Of a DNA stretch of 64,000 bases, positions 9,018 through 16,607 are shown in pieces (positions within the stretch are counted from its first letter, which is position 1; each line of letters opens with the position of its first letter). This DNA is from Gordonia polyisoprenivorans (GTDB taxonomy: Bacteria; Actinomycetota; Actinomycetes; Mycobacteriales; Mycobacteriaceae): contig NZ_CP072203.1 of the NCBI RefSeq assembly GCF_017654315.1, positions 310,001-374,000 of the forward strand, in the 5' to 3' direction. The notes under the pieces are model-generated. The model worked only from the letters and a program-made list of their open reading frames with translations, was not told where the DNA came from and searched no databases. Position numbers and translations under genes: made by a program.

Positions 9018-10298
9018 GTGAATGTGCGTGCGGGAATCGTGGTCACCGGAACCGAGGTCCTCACCGGTCGGATCTCTGACGCGAACGGCCCGTGGGTGGC
9101 CCGGCGCCTGCTCGAGCTCGGCGTCGACGTCGCCCACATCACCATCTGCGGCGACCGCCCGGACGACCTGACCGCTCAACTGCACTTCCTCGCCGCATCC
9201 GGGGTGGACCTCATCGTCACCACCGGCGGTCTGGGCCCGACGGCCGACGATCTCACCGTGGAGACGGTCGCCCGGTTCTGCGGACGCCCGCTGCATCTCG
9301 ACACGGAGATGGAAACCCGTATCGCGCAGATCATCTCACGCTGGCAGCAGCAGCGAGGCGAGCCCGCGACGGAGTCGTCGCAGGCCGGCACCCGCAAGCA
9401 GGCGATGATTCCCCAAGGGGCGCAACCGATCCCTCCGGTCGGCACCGCGCCGGGAGTCGCGATACCCGCGGTCGCCGAGGACGCCCGCCGCGCACCGGCG
9501 ATCCTCGTCCTGCCGGGTCCGCCGCGCGAGTTACAGGGCATGTGGGACGCGGCGATCGGTACCGAACCGATCGCGGCGGCGATCGCAGGACGCGGCGACT
9601 TCCGCGAACAAACCATCCGGGCCTTCGGGCTCTCGGAGTCCGACCTGGCCGCCACCCTGCGCACCATCGAACCCGGGATCGACGGCGCCGACGAGCTGGA
9701 GGTCACCACCTGCCTGCGCCGCGGTGAGGTGGAAATCGTGACCCGCTATCCGATCGGCGCCCAACCCGCCTACGACGCACTGGCCGGCGGATTACTCGAA
9801 CATCATCGGACACAGATCTTTTCGGTCGACGGTTCCACCATCGACGATCTCGTCGCCGCGGCGCTGCAGGGCCGCAGTGTCGCCACGGCGGAGTCGTGTA
9901 CCGGCGGTCTGATCGCGGCGCGCCTCACCGACCGCGCCGGGTCCTCGGACTATATGATGGGCGGGGTCGTCTCGTACTCCAACGAGGCCAAGGCCGGAAT
10001 GCTCGACGTCCCAGCCGAATTGATCGCCGAACACGGCGCCGTCAGCGAGCCTGTCGCCGCGGCGATGGCCCAGGGCGCGGTCGGTCGCTTTGCTGTCGAC
10101 ATCGCCGTGTCGACCAGCGGGATCGCCGGCCCGGGTGGCGGAACCCCCGACAAGCCGGTCGGCACCGTCTGTTTCGGTGTTGCGCTGGCCGGTACGGCAC
10201 CGCGCGCACGGACCCTGCACCTGCCCGGTGACCGTGCCGCCGTGCGCGAGCGGTCGGTGACCATCGCGATGCATATGCTGTACCGCGCGCTGCGCTGA
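9018..10298 (+). CDS. cinA: CinA family protein (nicotinamide-nucleotide amidase)
   Basis: A ~426-residue CinA protein. The N-terminal molybdopterin-binding-like domain begins [14 protein letters not shown] and has [11 protein letters not shown]; the C-terminal amidase domain begins near [18 protein letters not shown] and includes [20 protein letters not shown]. Family role: deamidates nicotinamide mononucleotide in pyridine-nucleotide salvage; the N-terminal domain has ADP-ribose pyrophosphatase activity in some homologues. The GTG at 9018 is preferred because a -10 hexamer ends seven bases upstream (leaderless); the ATG at 9006 overlaps that hexamer. A ~35-residue insertion between the two main parts of the N-domain ([18 protein letters not shown] region) is usual for actinobacterial members. 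Confidence 0.85.
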   Translation: MNVRAGIVVTGTEVLTGRISDANGPWVARRLLELGVDVAHITICGDRPDDLTAQLHFLAASGVDLIVTTGGLGPTADDLTVETVARFCGRPLHLDTEMETRIAQIISRWQQQRGEPATESSQAGTRKQAMIPQGAQPIPPVGTAPGVAIPAVAEDARRAPAILVLPGPPRELQGMWDAAIGTEPIAAAIAGRGDFREQTIRAFGLSESDLAATLRTIEPGIDGADELEVTTCLRRGEVEIVTRYPIGAQPAYDALAGGLLEHHRTQIFSVDGSTIDDLVAAALQGRSVATAESCTGGLIAARLTDRAGSSDYMMGGVVSYSNEAKAGMLDVPAELIAEHGAVSEPVAAAMAQGAVGRFAVDIAVSTSGIAGPGGGTPDKPVGTVCFGVALAGTAPRARTLHLPGDRAAVRERSVTIAMHMLYRALR

Positions 10299-10373
10299 TC
10301 GAGGATCGCCCATTCCGGTGGTCGACAAACCCCATCGCCGGTGACCCGCCCGGTCGTCGGCTTCCCCAACCGA

Positions 10374-10437
10374 TGGTCGAGGTGCGTAGGAGCGCCAGCG
10401 ACGGAGCCTCGAGACCCCTAGCTACGGTGCTGGTTCC
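10374..10437. repeat. Dispersed palindrome family, single half-copy
   Basis: TGGTCGAGGTGCGTAGGAGC followed by GCCAGCGACGGAGCCTCGAGACC is the right arm of the palindrome seen at 789-1270 and 12185-12328; the left arm is missing. It ends in CTACGGTGCTGGTTCCG, a tail shared with the copy at 12.3 kb. The tail forms the last codons and the stop of the GIY-YIG gene. Confidence 0.8.
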
Positions 10438-10742
10438 GCCCCACCAGCGTCCTTTGCCCGCGCACCGGGACGACGCGCGAGATCCCGGAGTAGGTCGAAA
10501 TCGCCGTCGATCAACGCTCGCCGCTTGCCGCGTGACCACCCCTGTATCCGCTTCTCGAGCCGGTAAGCCTCCTCAACAGTCGGAAACTGCTCGCTGAACA
10601 CGACCCGCACCGGACGACGGCGACTGGTGTACGCAGCACCCTTCCCGTCATTGTGTTCGTTCACTCGTCGGTCGAGATCCACGGTGCTACCGACGTAGTA
10701 GCTACCGTCGGAGCATTCGAGGATGTAGACGAAGCCGGGCAT
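10422..10742 (-). CDS. GIY-YIG domain protein (UPF0213/YhbQ-like)
   Basis: A 106-residue single-domain protein with GFVYILECSDGSYYVGSTVDLDRRVNEHN, the GIY-YIG nuclease fold start (here VYI...YVG), and LEKRIQGWSRGKRRALIDGD, matching the short YhbQ-like clade. These act as or derive from structure-specific nucleases; the cellular role is unclear. The C-terminus (AEPAP and the stop) is encoded by the dispersed repeat, so the native tail has been replaced or capped. Convergent with cinA. Confidence 0.8.
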   Translation of the reverse strand: MPGFVYILECSDGSYYVGSTVDLDRRVNEHNDGKGAAYTSRRRPVRVVFSEQFPTVEEAYRLEKRIQGWSRGKRRALIDGDFDLLRDLARRPGARAKDAGGAEPAP

Positions 10743-10835
10743 GGGGTCAGTATCGCGTGCGATCGAGCGCTGGCCGGAAATCTATCCACAGGTAGGGAAA
10801 CAGCCTTGGCTGACGGCGGACGTTCCTATAACGTG

Positions 10836-11941
10836 TCAAGGGGTCTGGGAGACGTTTTTTGGGGTGTGGTCGAGGTCTTTGAGATCGGCTTTGAGGGCGT
10901 AGAACAGTTCGCGGGCGACGAGGCGTTTCATGGCGCGGATGATGTCTTTATCGGCCATTCCCTCGGCTCGTCGTTTTTCTCGGTAGGCGAGTGCTTTCTC
11001 GTGTTTACGTAACCGGCCGATGACCACGAGGTGGACCGCGGAGTTGGCGTGGCGGTCCCCACCGCGGTGCAGCCGCATCCGGCTGGTCTTCCCCGAGGAC
11101 GCGGGGATCGGCGCGATCCCGGCCAGCCGCGCGAACTGCGCATCACTACCGATACGGTCCGGGCATTGCCCGACGGTCACCAACAACTGCGCGGCGATCA
11201 TCGGACCGACCTGCGGGCGGGCCCGCAACCGCGGCGCGGCCCGGCGGGTCAGCGTGTTGAGTTGGGTGTCGTAGGCCTTGATCTCGGTATCGAGGTCACG
11301 AACCCGTCCGGCGATTCCCCGTAACGCGAGTTTCGCACCCTGTACCGGGTCACCCAACTCGCCACGATTGGGTCGCCACGACCAGATGACCGCCACCATT
11401 TTCCGGGTCGTCAACCCCGGTCAGCTTCTCCCGTAACACCGGTGCGGTGATCACCAGATCCCGGATCTGATTCAACGCGACACTACGCGCTTTGACCGCC
11501 GAAGCCCTTGCCGTGGACAGCATTCGGATCGACTCAACGATCCCGGAATGATCCTTCGGAGTGATATCGGCGCGCCCGGTCCGCGCCGCCTGCGCCGCGG
11601 TATAGGCATCAACCGGATCGGACTTGCCGACCGTGGCCCGCACCGTCGGATCCGGGCGGTTGAGTTCTTTGACGGTGTAACCATGCTCGCGCAGCACCGT
11701 GGTCAACCCCAACCCGTAACTACCGGTCTGTTCCACCGCGACCCGATGCACCCACCACTGGGCCAACCACTCCAGCATCGCCTCGTTCCCGGCCCGATCA
11801 GTACCGAACTGCGCGTCACTGATCTGCCGGCCATCATCGTCAACGATCCCGGCGTGGTGGGTGTCCTTGTGGGTATCGACCCCGGCATACACCGGTTGCG
11901 TCGACACCCCCTCTACAGTCATGCTCGACATTGCGGTTCCT
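10836..11941 (-). pseudogene. IS110-family transposase, frameshifted
   Basis: The 5' part (11941 to about 11418) encodes the RuvC-like DEDD domain: YAGVDTHKDTH, VEQTGSYG and KSDPVDAYTA carry the acidic residues. The 3' part (about 11414 to 10836) encodes the Tnp C-terminal domain with ARLAGIAPIPASSGKTSRMR, which contains the family's catalytic serine region. The frames join at a C4 run on the plus strand (11415-11418): removing one base restores a continuous LTG-LTTRKMVAV junction, so a one-base insertion is the simplest explanation; programmed frameshifting is less likely. Intact, the enzyme would be ~370 residues. The start at 11941 has AGGA six bases upstream. Confidence 0.85.
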
Positions 11942-11959
11942 GTCTCCTTCACTTCGGTG

Positions 11960-12125
11960 GAGGATGACTACGCCGGGTGAGGCAGACAGGACGGTGAAGA
12001 GTCGGACCAACCGCAGCCGACAGGTTCCTATGAAGTCATAACCTCACCCGGCCCAGTCATCACGAATCCAGGTGTCAATTCCGGGCTTCACCGAATGCCG
12101 ACAGGTCCACTTGAAGACACCCAAT
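11960..12125 (-). ncRNA. Candidate IS110 bridge RNA region
   Basis: IS110-group elements encode a bridge RNA in the non-coding end upstream of the transposase. Here the 240 bp upstream have no gene but clear structure. GCCGGGTGAGG (11972-11982) pairs perfectly with CCTCACCCGGC (12042-12052). Inside that loop GTCGG (12001-12005) pairs with CCGAC (12017-12021). A 23-base segment starting GCCGACAGGT at 12016 recurs at 12097 (18 of 23 identical). GGTGTC (12071) and GACACC (12116) form a second small stem. Limits and function are inference. Confidence 0.35.
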
Positions 12126-12184
12126 TCGAGGTCAGTCTCGAGGTAAGTCAGAACACCCGGTCAAGCCCTACCCATATTCTCACC

Positions 12185-12328
12185 GTCTCGAGGCTCGTCG
12201 CTATCGCTCCTCACACCTCGACCAGCGGGGTTGGGTCGACCAGCGGGGTGGGTCTTTGACCGACGGTCGAGGTGCGTAGGAGCGCCAGCGACGAAGCCTC
12301 GAGACCCCGTGCTACGGCGCTGGTTCCG
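12185..12328. repeat. Dispersed palindrome, near-complete copy with ~40-bp arms
   Basis: The arm 12185-12223 (starting GTCTCGAGGCTCGTCGC) is nearly the reverse complement of 12265-12305 (ending GACGAAGCCTCGAGAC), giving a ~40-bp imperfect stem with a ~40-base loop. The tail CTACGGCGCTGGTTCCG at 12312-12328 matches the copy at 10422 and supplies the stop of the nitronate monooxygenase gene. The remaining bases from 12131 to 12184 show nothing I can name. Confidence 0.85.
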
Positions 12329-13355
12329 GGCCGCGCTGGGCGTCGGACCACAACTTCGCGATGATGTCGGACGCCGACCCGCCGCGAATGGAGGCGAATG
12401 AGGTTCCGGCCCAGAGGTTCACGTCGCGGCGCTCACCTGCGGCGACTGCGGCCTTGCGAAGCGGGCTCGTCAGATGGTGGACGGCGGGATACTCGGCAGG
12501 AGCGAGGGAGTCGTAGCTATCGACGAAGCTGTTGCGTATGGCCCGCGCCGGACGGCCCGAAAATGCCCGCGTGACAACAGTCTCCGCCGACGCCGGGCTC
12601 CGCAAAGCGGCGCGGTGCACCCCGTTGGTGCCCGCCTCGTCGGAGTCCAGGAGCGCGGTACCGATCTGCACGGCCGTCGCCCCGGAGGCCAGGGCCGCTG
12701 CGACAGCTCGGCCGTCGCCCACCCCGCCAGCGGCGATGACCGGAACTTCGGTCCTGGACAACACGTCTCGCACCAGATCCACCGTGGGGGTGTCGTTCGG
12801 CACCGCGTCGAGATCCAGGGTGCCCCGATGCCCGCCCGCCTCGGTTCCCTGCACGCACAGCACATCGACACCGGCGGCCACCGCACGATCGGCATCGTCG
12901 ACACTCGCCACGGTCGCGATCACCGTGATGCCGGCGTCGTGCAGCCGACCAACGACATCGACCGCCGGAAGACCAAAGGTGAACGACACCAACCCAACCC
13001 GCCTCTCGGTGACGAGGTCGATCTTCGCGTCGAAATGATCGTCGTCGGCGCCGATGACGTCCGGTAGCGGCACACCGTAGCGTTCGGCCACCGGAGCCAG
13101 CGCATCCCGGTAGCGTTGCACGGCACCACGATCGCGGATCGGTGGTCCCGGCGTGAAGATGTTGACGCCGAACGGTATTCCCGCCTCGGCGACTGCGGTG
13201 ATCTCCGATTCCAGGAGCTCGGGTGACTTGTATCCCGCTGCCAGGAAGCCGATCCCACCGCCGTGCCCGGCCGCAATCACCAGACCCGGCGTCGACGGAC
13301 CACCCGCCATCGGGGCCGCGATGATCGGCACCTCGAGATCTCGAAGATCGAACAT
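12312..13355 (-). CDS. Nitronate monooxygenase (2-nitropropane dioxygenase family)
   Basis: A 347-residue FMN TIM-barrel protein. PIIAAPMAGGPSTPGLV at the N-terminus, LCVQGTEAGGHRGT with the catalytic-histidine region, and PVIAAGGVGDGRAVAAAL with the FMN-phosphate loop are class I NMO hallmarks. Family function: FMN-dependent oxidation of alkyl nitronates such as propionate-3-nitronate, usually as detoxification. The ATG at 13355 has GGAG six bases upstream. It follows the GlxA-like AraC regulator by two bases and is probably co-transcribed with it. The last residues PEPAP and the stop come from the dispersed repeat. Confidence 0.88.
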   Translation of the reverse strand: MFDLRDLEVPIIAAPMAGGPSTPGLVIAAGHGGGIGFLAAGYKSPELLESEITAVAEAGIPFGVNIFTPGPPIRDRGAVQRYRDALAPVAERYGVPLPDVIGADDDHFDAKIDLVTERRVGLVSFTFGLPAVDVVGRLHDAGITVIATVASVDDADRAVAAGVDVLCVQGTEAGGHRGTLDLDAVPNDTPTVDLVRDVLSRTEVPVIAAGGVGDGRAVAAALASGATAVQIGTALLDSDEAGTNGVHRAALRSPASAETVVTRAFSGRPARAIRNSFVDSYDSLAPAEYPAVHHLTSPLRKAAVAAGERRDVNLWAGTSFASIRGGSASDIIAKLWSDAQRGPEPAP

Positions 13356-13357
13356 CC

Positions 13358-14335
13358 TCACTCCTGTCCCACCGCATGGTCGGTGACACCACCGGCGAAT
13401 CGTCTGCGGTAGACGACCGGCGCCACCCCCACTGTCGTCGTGAAGTGGTGGCGTAGCAACGTCGCCGATGCGAATCCCGACAACCGGGCCACCTCCTCCA
13501 CCGACGAATCGGTCGATTCCAGCAGGTTCTTGGCGTGCAGGACGCGCTGTTCGGTGAGCCACCGACGTGGCGGAATGCCGACCTCATCGACGAATCGGCG
13601 CGCGAAAGTCCGCCCCGACATGTGCATTCGGGCAGCGAGGGCATCGACGGAGATGTCACGGTCAAGGTGCGTGACCATCCAGTCCAGCAGTTCGCCGAAA
13701 CCCTCGTCGACGCAGGTGGGCATGGGCGCATCGATGAACTGCCGTTGCCCGCCGTCGCGGTGTGGCGGCACCACCATGCGGCGGGCGATGCGATTGGCGA
13801 TGGTCGGCCCCCACTCCTCGCGGACGAGATGCAGCGCGGCGTCGATGCCCGCGGCGGTACCCGCACTGGTGGTGATCGGGCCGTCGTCGACGAAGAGGAC
13901 GTCGGTGTCGACCTCGGCTTCGGGGAACATCTGCGCGAGCTTGTCGCCGTAGCGCCAATGCGTGGTGCAGCGTCGCCCGTCGAGGAGTCCGGCAGCGCCG
14001 GCGACGAACGCTCCGGAGCAGACCGTCAGCGCCCGGCCACCGCGCTCGACCACCGTGCGCAAGGTGTCGAGGATCTCCTGCGGATACTCGCCGGAGGTGC
14101 TGCCCCCGGGGATCGCGACGAGGTCGACGTCGAGGCAGTCGTCGAGCGTGTACGGCGCGGCGATGGTCACGCCTCCGCCAACCTGCAGTGCCGCGTGCGG
14201 AGTCGGTGAGGCGACGCGAAAGTCGAAGGCGGGGACGCCGTCGTCGGTGCGATCGAGTCCGAACACCTCGTGCAGCACCCCGAACTCGAAGAGTGCGACG
14301 CGCCCGTAGAGCAGAACGGCAACAGAATTCAACAC
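13358..14335 (-). CDS. GlxA-type AraC regulator (DJ-1/PfpI domain plus HTH)
   Basis: This 325-residue regulator has an N-terminal DJ-1/PfpI-like domain (about residues 1-180; LVAIPGG and the nucleophile-elbow segment ALTVCSGAFVAGAAGLL) and a C-terminal AraC double helix-turn-helix (about 215-310; ISVDALAARMHMSGRTFARRF and SVEEVARLSGFASATLLRHHF). The combination is the GlxA family, whose first domain is usually a sensor and not an active enzyme. It lies two bases upstream of the nitronate monooxygenase gene, so control of that gene or self-control is likely. Starts with GTG. Confidence 0.85.
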   Translation of the reverse strand: MLNSVAVLLYGRVALFEFGVLHEVFGLDRTDDGVPAFDFRVASPTPHAALQVGGGVTIAAPYTLDDCLDVDLVAIPGGSTSGEYPQEILDTLRTVVERGGRALTVCSGAFVAGAAGLLDGRRCTTHWRYGDKLAQMFPEAEVDTDVLFVDDGPITTSAGTAAGIDAALHLVREEWGPTIANRIARRMVVPPHRDGGQRQFIDAPMPTCVDEGFGELLDWMVTHLDRDISVDALAARMHMSGRTFARRFVDEVGIPPRRWLTEQRVLHAKNLLESTDSSVEEVARLSGFASATLLRHHFTTTVGVAPVVYRRRFAGGVTDHAVGQE

Positions 14336-14417
14336 CCCACCAGTCTGGCAGATAATTTGCGAAGCGTGTCGCTTCGGCCACTGGTGGCAGGTAATTTATG
14401 GGCGCATTGTTTCTGTC

Positions 14418-14639
14418 ATGACCACACTGATCGTTCTCCTCGCCGTACTCATCGTCGTCCCGACCGTCGTCATTGTCTACCGTGTGCACCGCAAAGTCGA
14501 TGACGCACAACCCATTCCGCTGGGGCGTCTCGCCGGTCTCGCGGTCGGCGACGATCGTCCGTGGAAACGCGGACCGGACTCCGACCGTATCGCCGCGGAA
14601 CTGCGCATACTCCATCTGCAACGGAGGGACTCGGCCTAG
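14418..14639 (+). CDS. Small single-span membrane protein, hypothetical
   Basis: A 73-residue frame whose residues 4-22 (LIVLLAVLIVVPTVVIVYR) form one membrane helix, followed by a charged tail. It begins with ATG in the gap between the GlxA-type regulator and the FadR-type regulator. No family recognised and no clear ribosome binding site; the membrane helix and codon use support it being real. Confidence 0.5.
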   Translation: MTTLIVLLAVLIVVPTVVIVYRVHRKVDDAQPIPLGRLAGLAVGDDRPWKRGPDSDRIAAELRILHLQRRDSA

Positions 14640-14658
14640 ACACCCAAACATGGGATGT

Positions 14659-14664
14659 TAGGCT
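14659..14664 (+). promoter_or_regulatory. -10 element of a leaderless promoter (GntR/FadR gene)
   Basis: TAGGCT ends six bases before the GTG at 14671 and no ribosome binding site is present, consistent with a leaderless transcript. Confidence 0.5.
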
Positions 14665-14670
14665 CTTTGC

Positions 14671-15345
14671 GTGCCGCCGCTGATCACCCCACCGCCCCGT
14701 ACCAGTTCGCTCGTCGTCGATCGCATGCACGAGTTGATCCGGGACGGGGCGTGGGCCGTCGGAGCCCGAATCCCCGCGGAGCCCGAACTCGTCGAACAAT
14801 TCGGCGTGGGCCGCAACACGATTCGTGAGGCGGTGCGCGCGCTCGAACACTCCGGGCTGCTGATGCCGCGCCGCGGTGACGGCACCTACGTGCGCAGCCG
14901 CAACGTTCTCGCCGCAGCGTTGGAACGCTGCGCTCCCGACCCCGAGATCACCGATCTGCTGAGCACCCGGCGGGCACTGGAGACCGAGGCCGCCGACCTC
15001 GCTGCCCTGCGCGCCTCGGCAGCCGACGTCACCCGGCTGCAGAACAAGCTCGACGCGGCGCTCGCCGCCATCGCCGCCGGAGATCTGCGCCGCTACGCCC
15101 GGCTCGACATCGAGTTCCACGCCACCATCGTCGAGATCTCGGGCAACCGGCTGCTGATCGAACTCTATGAAGGTGTCGGCGAGGTGATGCGCCGCACGCA
15201 TGAGGCGATTGCCGCGGCAGCGGTCGACGACGGACATCCCGACGGTCACCGCGAGGTCGTCGCGGCGATCGCCGCCGCCGACCCGGCGGCGGCACGCGCG
15301 GCTGTGCACGTCTACCTCGACCTCGCCCACGAGATCGTCCGATGA
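14671..15345 (+). CDS. GntR-family regulator, FadR subfamily
   Basis: A 224-residue regulator: winged helix at residues ~10-75 (GARIPAEPELVEQFGVGRNTIREAVRALEHSGL and the wing GDGTYV) and a C-terminal all-helical FCD domain with the metal/ligand-binding histidines (DIEFHATIVEISGN and later DGHREVVAAI). FCD regulators usually respond to organic acids. The GTG start follows a TAGGCT hexamer by six bases (leaderless). The stop overlaps the ATG of the MFS gene (ATGA), so the two form an operon and the regulator probably controls the exporter. Confidence 0.85.
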   Translation: MPPLITPPPRTSSLVVDRMHELIRDGAWAVGARIPAEPELVEQFGVGRNTIREAVRALEHSGLLMPRRGDGTYVRSRNVLAAALERCAPDPEITDLLSTRRALETEAADLAALRASAADVTRLQNKLDAALAAIAAGDLRRYARLDIEFHATIVEISGNRLLIELYEGVGEVMRRTHEAIAAAAVDDGHPDGHREVVAAIAAADPAAARAAVHVYLDLAHEIVR

Positions 15346-16538
15346 GCGTGACCAACATCGCGCCCGCGACGTCGGAATCGCGTGGACGCCGTCCACTCGG
15401 CACGGTGATCACCGCGGTCGGCGTGATGCTGGTGGCCGCGAATCTGCGGCCCGTCGTCGTGTCGGTGGCACCGCTGATCGACGAGATCACCCGCGACGAA
15501 GGCTTTTCCAGCGCCACCGCCGGCCTGCTGACCACCCTTCCCGTTCTGTTCTTCGGGCTCAGCGCGCCCGTGGCGCCACGGTTGGCAGCCCGGTTCGGGA
15601 TCGAACGCACCATCTTCGGGGCTCTGCTCCTGCTGACTGTTGGCACCCTCATGCGCCTGATCCCCGGTGCGCCGATGCTGTTCATCGGGTCGGCGGTGGT
15701 CGGTGCCGCGATCGGTATCTGCAACGTGGTGTTGCCTGCGCTGATCAAACGCGATTTCGCCCATCGGTCGGGATTGATGACCGGGTTGTATTCGATGACG
15801 CTGTCCGGCGGTGCCGCCGTCGCCGCCGGAATCACCGTGCCCCTCGACAATGCGCTGGGCAACAACTGGCGGCTCACGATCACCTCGTGGGCGATTCTCG
15901 CCGTGATCACCGTCGTCATCTGGGCACCGCAGATCGTCCAGCACCGTCCGGAAACGGTCGCCGGCACCGGATCGTTGCGCCGCAACACGATTGCGTGGGC
16001 GATCACCGTATTCATGGGCGCACAGTCGCTGGTGTTCTACACCTTCACCGCCTGGCTGCCCGCATTTCTCATCAGCGAGGGACATTCGCGGGCGTCGGCC
16101 GGCACCATCCTGGCCATCGGTCAGGTCGTCGCGCTGCTGGCGTCGTTACTCATCCCGATCATCGCCGGGCGCTACCGGGACCAACGTCTGATCACGCTCG
16201 TCGTGATCGTCCTGTGCGGAATCGGATTGGTCGGACTCCTGCTCAGCGACCACGCCACACTGCTGTGGACGATGCTGGTGATGTTCGGCCCCGGATCGTC
16301 GATCAGCCTCGCGCTGCTGTTCATGGTGCTGCGAAGTTCCTCGGCCGAGCAGACCGGCCAGGTGTCGGGAATGGCGCAATCGGTCGGCTACATCCTGGCC
16401 GCATTCGGGCCCATCGCCGTGGGAGCACTGCATGATTCGACCGGATCGTGGACGATCGCGCTGTCGGTGCTGGCGATCCCGCTACTCGCGCAGGCTGCCT
16501 CGACCCTGATCGCCGGGCGCGATGTGAAGATGAACTGA
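15342..16538 (+). CDS. MFS transporter, CynX/NimT type
   Basis: A 398-residue protein with about twelve hydrophobic segments. The early VAANLRPVVVSVAPLIDEI motif (NLRP..V..V.P) and the FGLSAPVAPRLAARFG loop are typical of the CynX/NimT (cyanate / 2-nitroimidazole) branch of the major facilitator superfamily. The substrate is unknown. It is translationally coupled to the FadR-type regulator upstream. Confidence 0.8.
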   Translation: MSVTNIAPATSESRGRRPLGTVITAVGVMLVAANLRPVVVSVAPLIDEITRDEGFSSATAGLLTTLPVLFFGLSAPVAPRLAARFGIERTIFGALLLLTVGTLMRLIPGAPMLFIGSAVVGAAIGICNVVLPALIKRDFAHRSGLMTGLYSMTLSGGAAVAAGITVPLDNALGNNWRLTITSWAILAVITVVIWAPQIVQHRPETVAGTGSLRRNTIAWAITVFMGAQSLVFYTFTAWLPAFLISEGHSRASAGTILAIGQVVALLASLLIPIIAGRYRDQRLITLVVIVLCGIGLVGLLLSDHATLLWTMLVMFGPGSSISLALLFMVLRSSSAEQTGQVSGMAQSVGYILAAFGPIAVGALHDSTGSWTIALSVLAIPLLAQAASTLIAGRDVKMN

Positions 16539-16573
16539 CCTCTCCCCTTCCCTTTCACTGTAACCCGCCGGTG

Positions 16574-16593
16574 GGGGCTTGCCGCAAGGCCCC
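16574..16593 (+). promoter_or_regulatory. Rifamycin-associated element (RAE)-like palindrome
   Basis: GGGGCTTGCCGCAAGGCCCC is an imperfect palindrome lying 15 bp before the helR start. It matches, as I recall it, the conserved 19-20 bp RAE found upstream of rifamycin-inactivating and helR genes in actinobacteria (recalled form GGGGCTTGCGGCAAGGCCCC, one difference). It predicts rifamycin-inducible expression of the gene behind it. Confidence 0.75.
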
Positions 16594-16607
16594 ATCTCGG
16601 GTTCACA

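Larger units (their letters stand above)
10822..12180 (-). mobile_element. IS110-family insertion sequence (approximate limits)
   Basis: The element contains one IS110 transposase gene, disrupted by a frameshift, and a structured non-coding stretch upstream of it. True ends are not resolved because IS110 elements have short or no terminal repeats. An 8-bp direct repeat, GTTCCTAT, occurs at 10822-10829 (just past the transposase stop) and 12024-12031 and may mark core sequences. The left side beyond ~12180 is the dispersed palindrome at 12185, so the element may have landed beside or within it. Confidence 0.7.

Noticed and set aside
11350..11952. Programmed frameshift producing two IS110 proteins
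   Set aside because: IS110 enzymes are normally single-frame; removal of one base from a four-base run restores the frame, so mutation is simpler.
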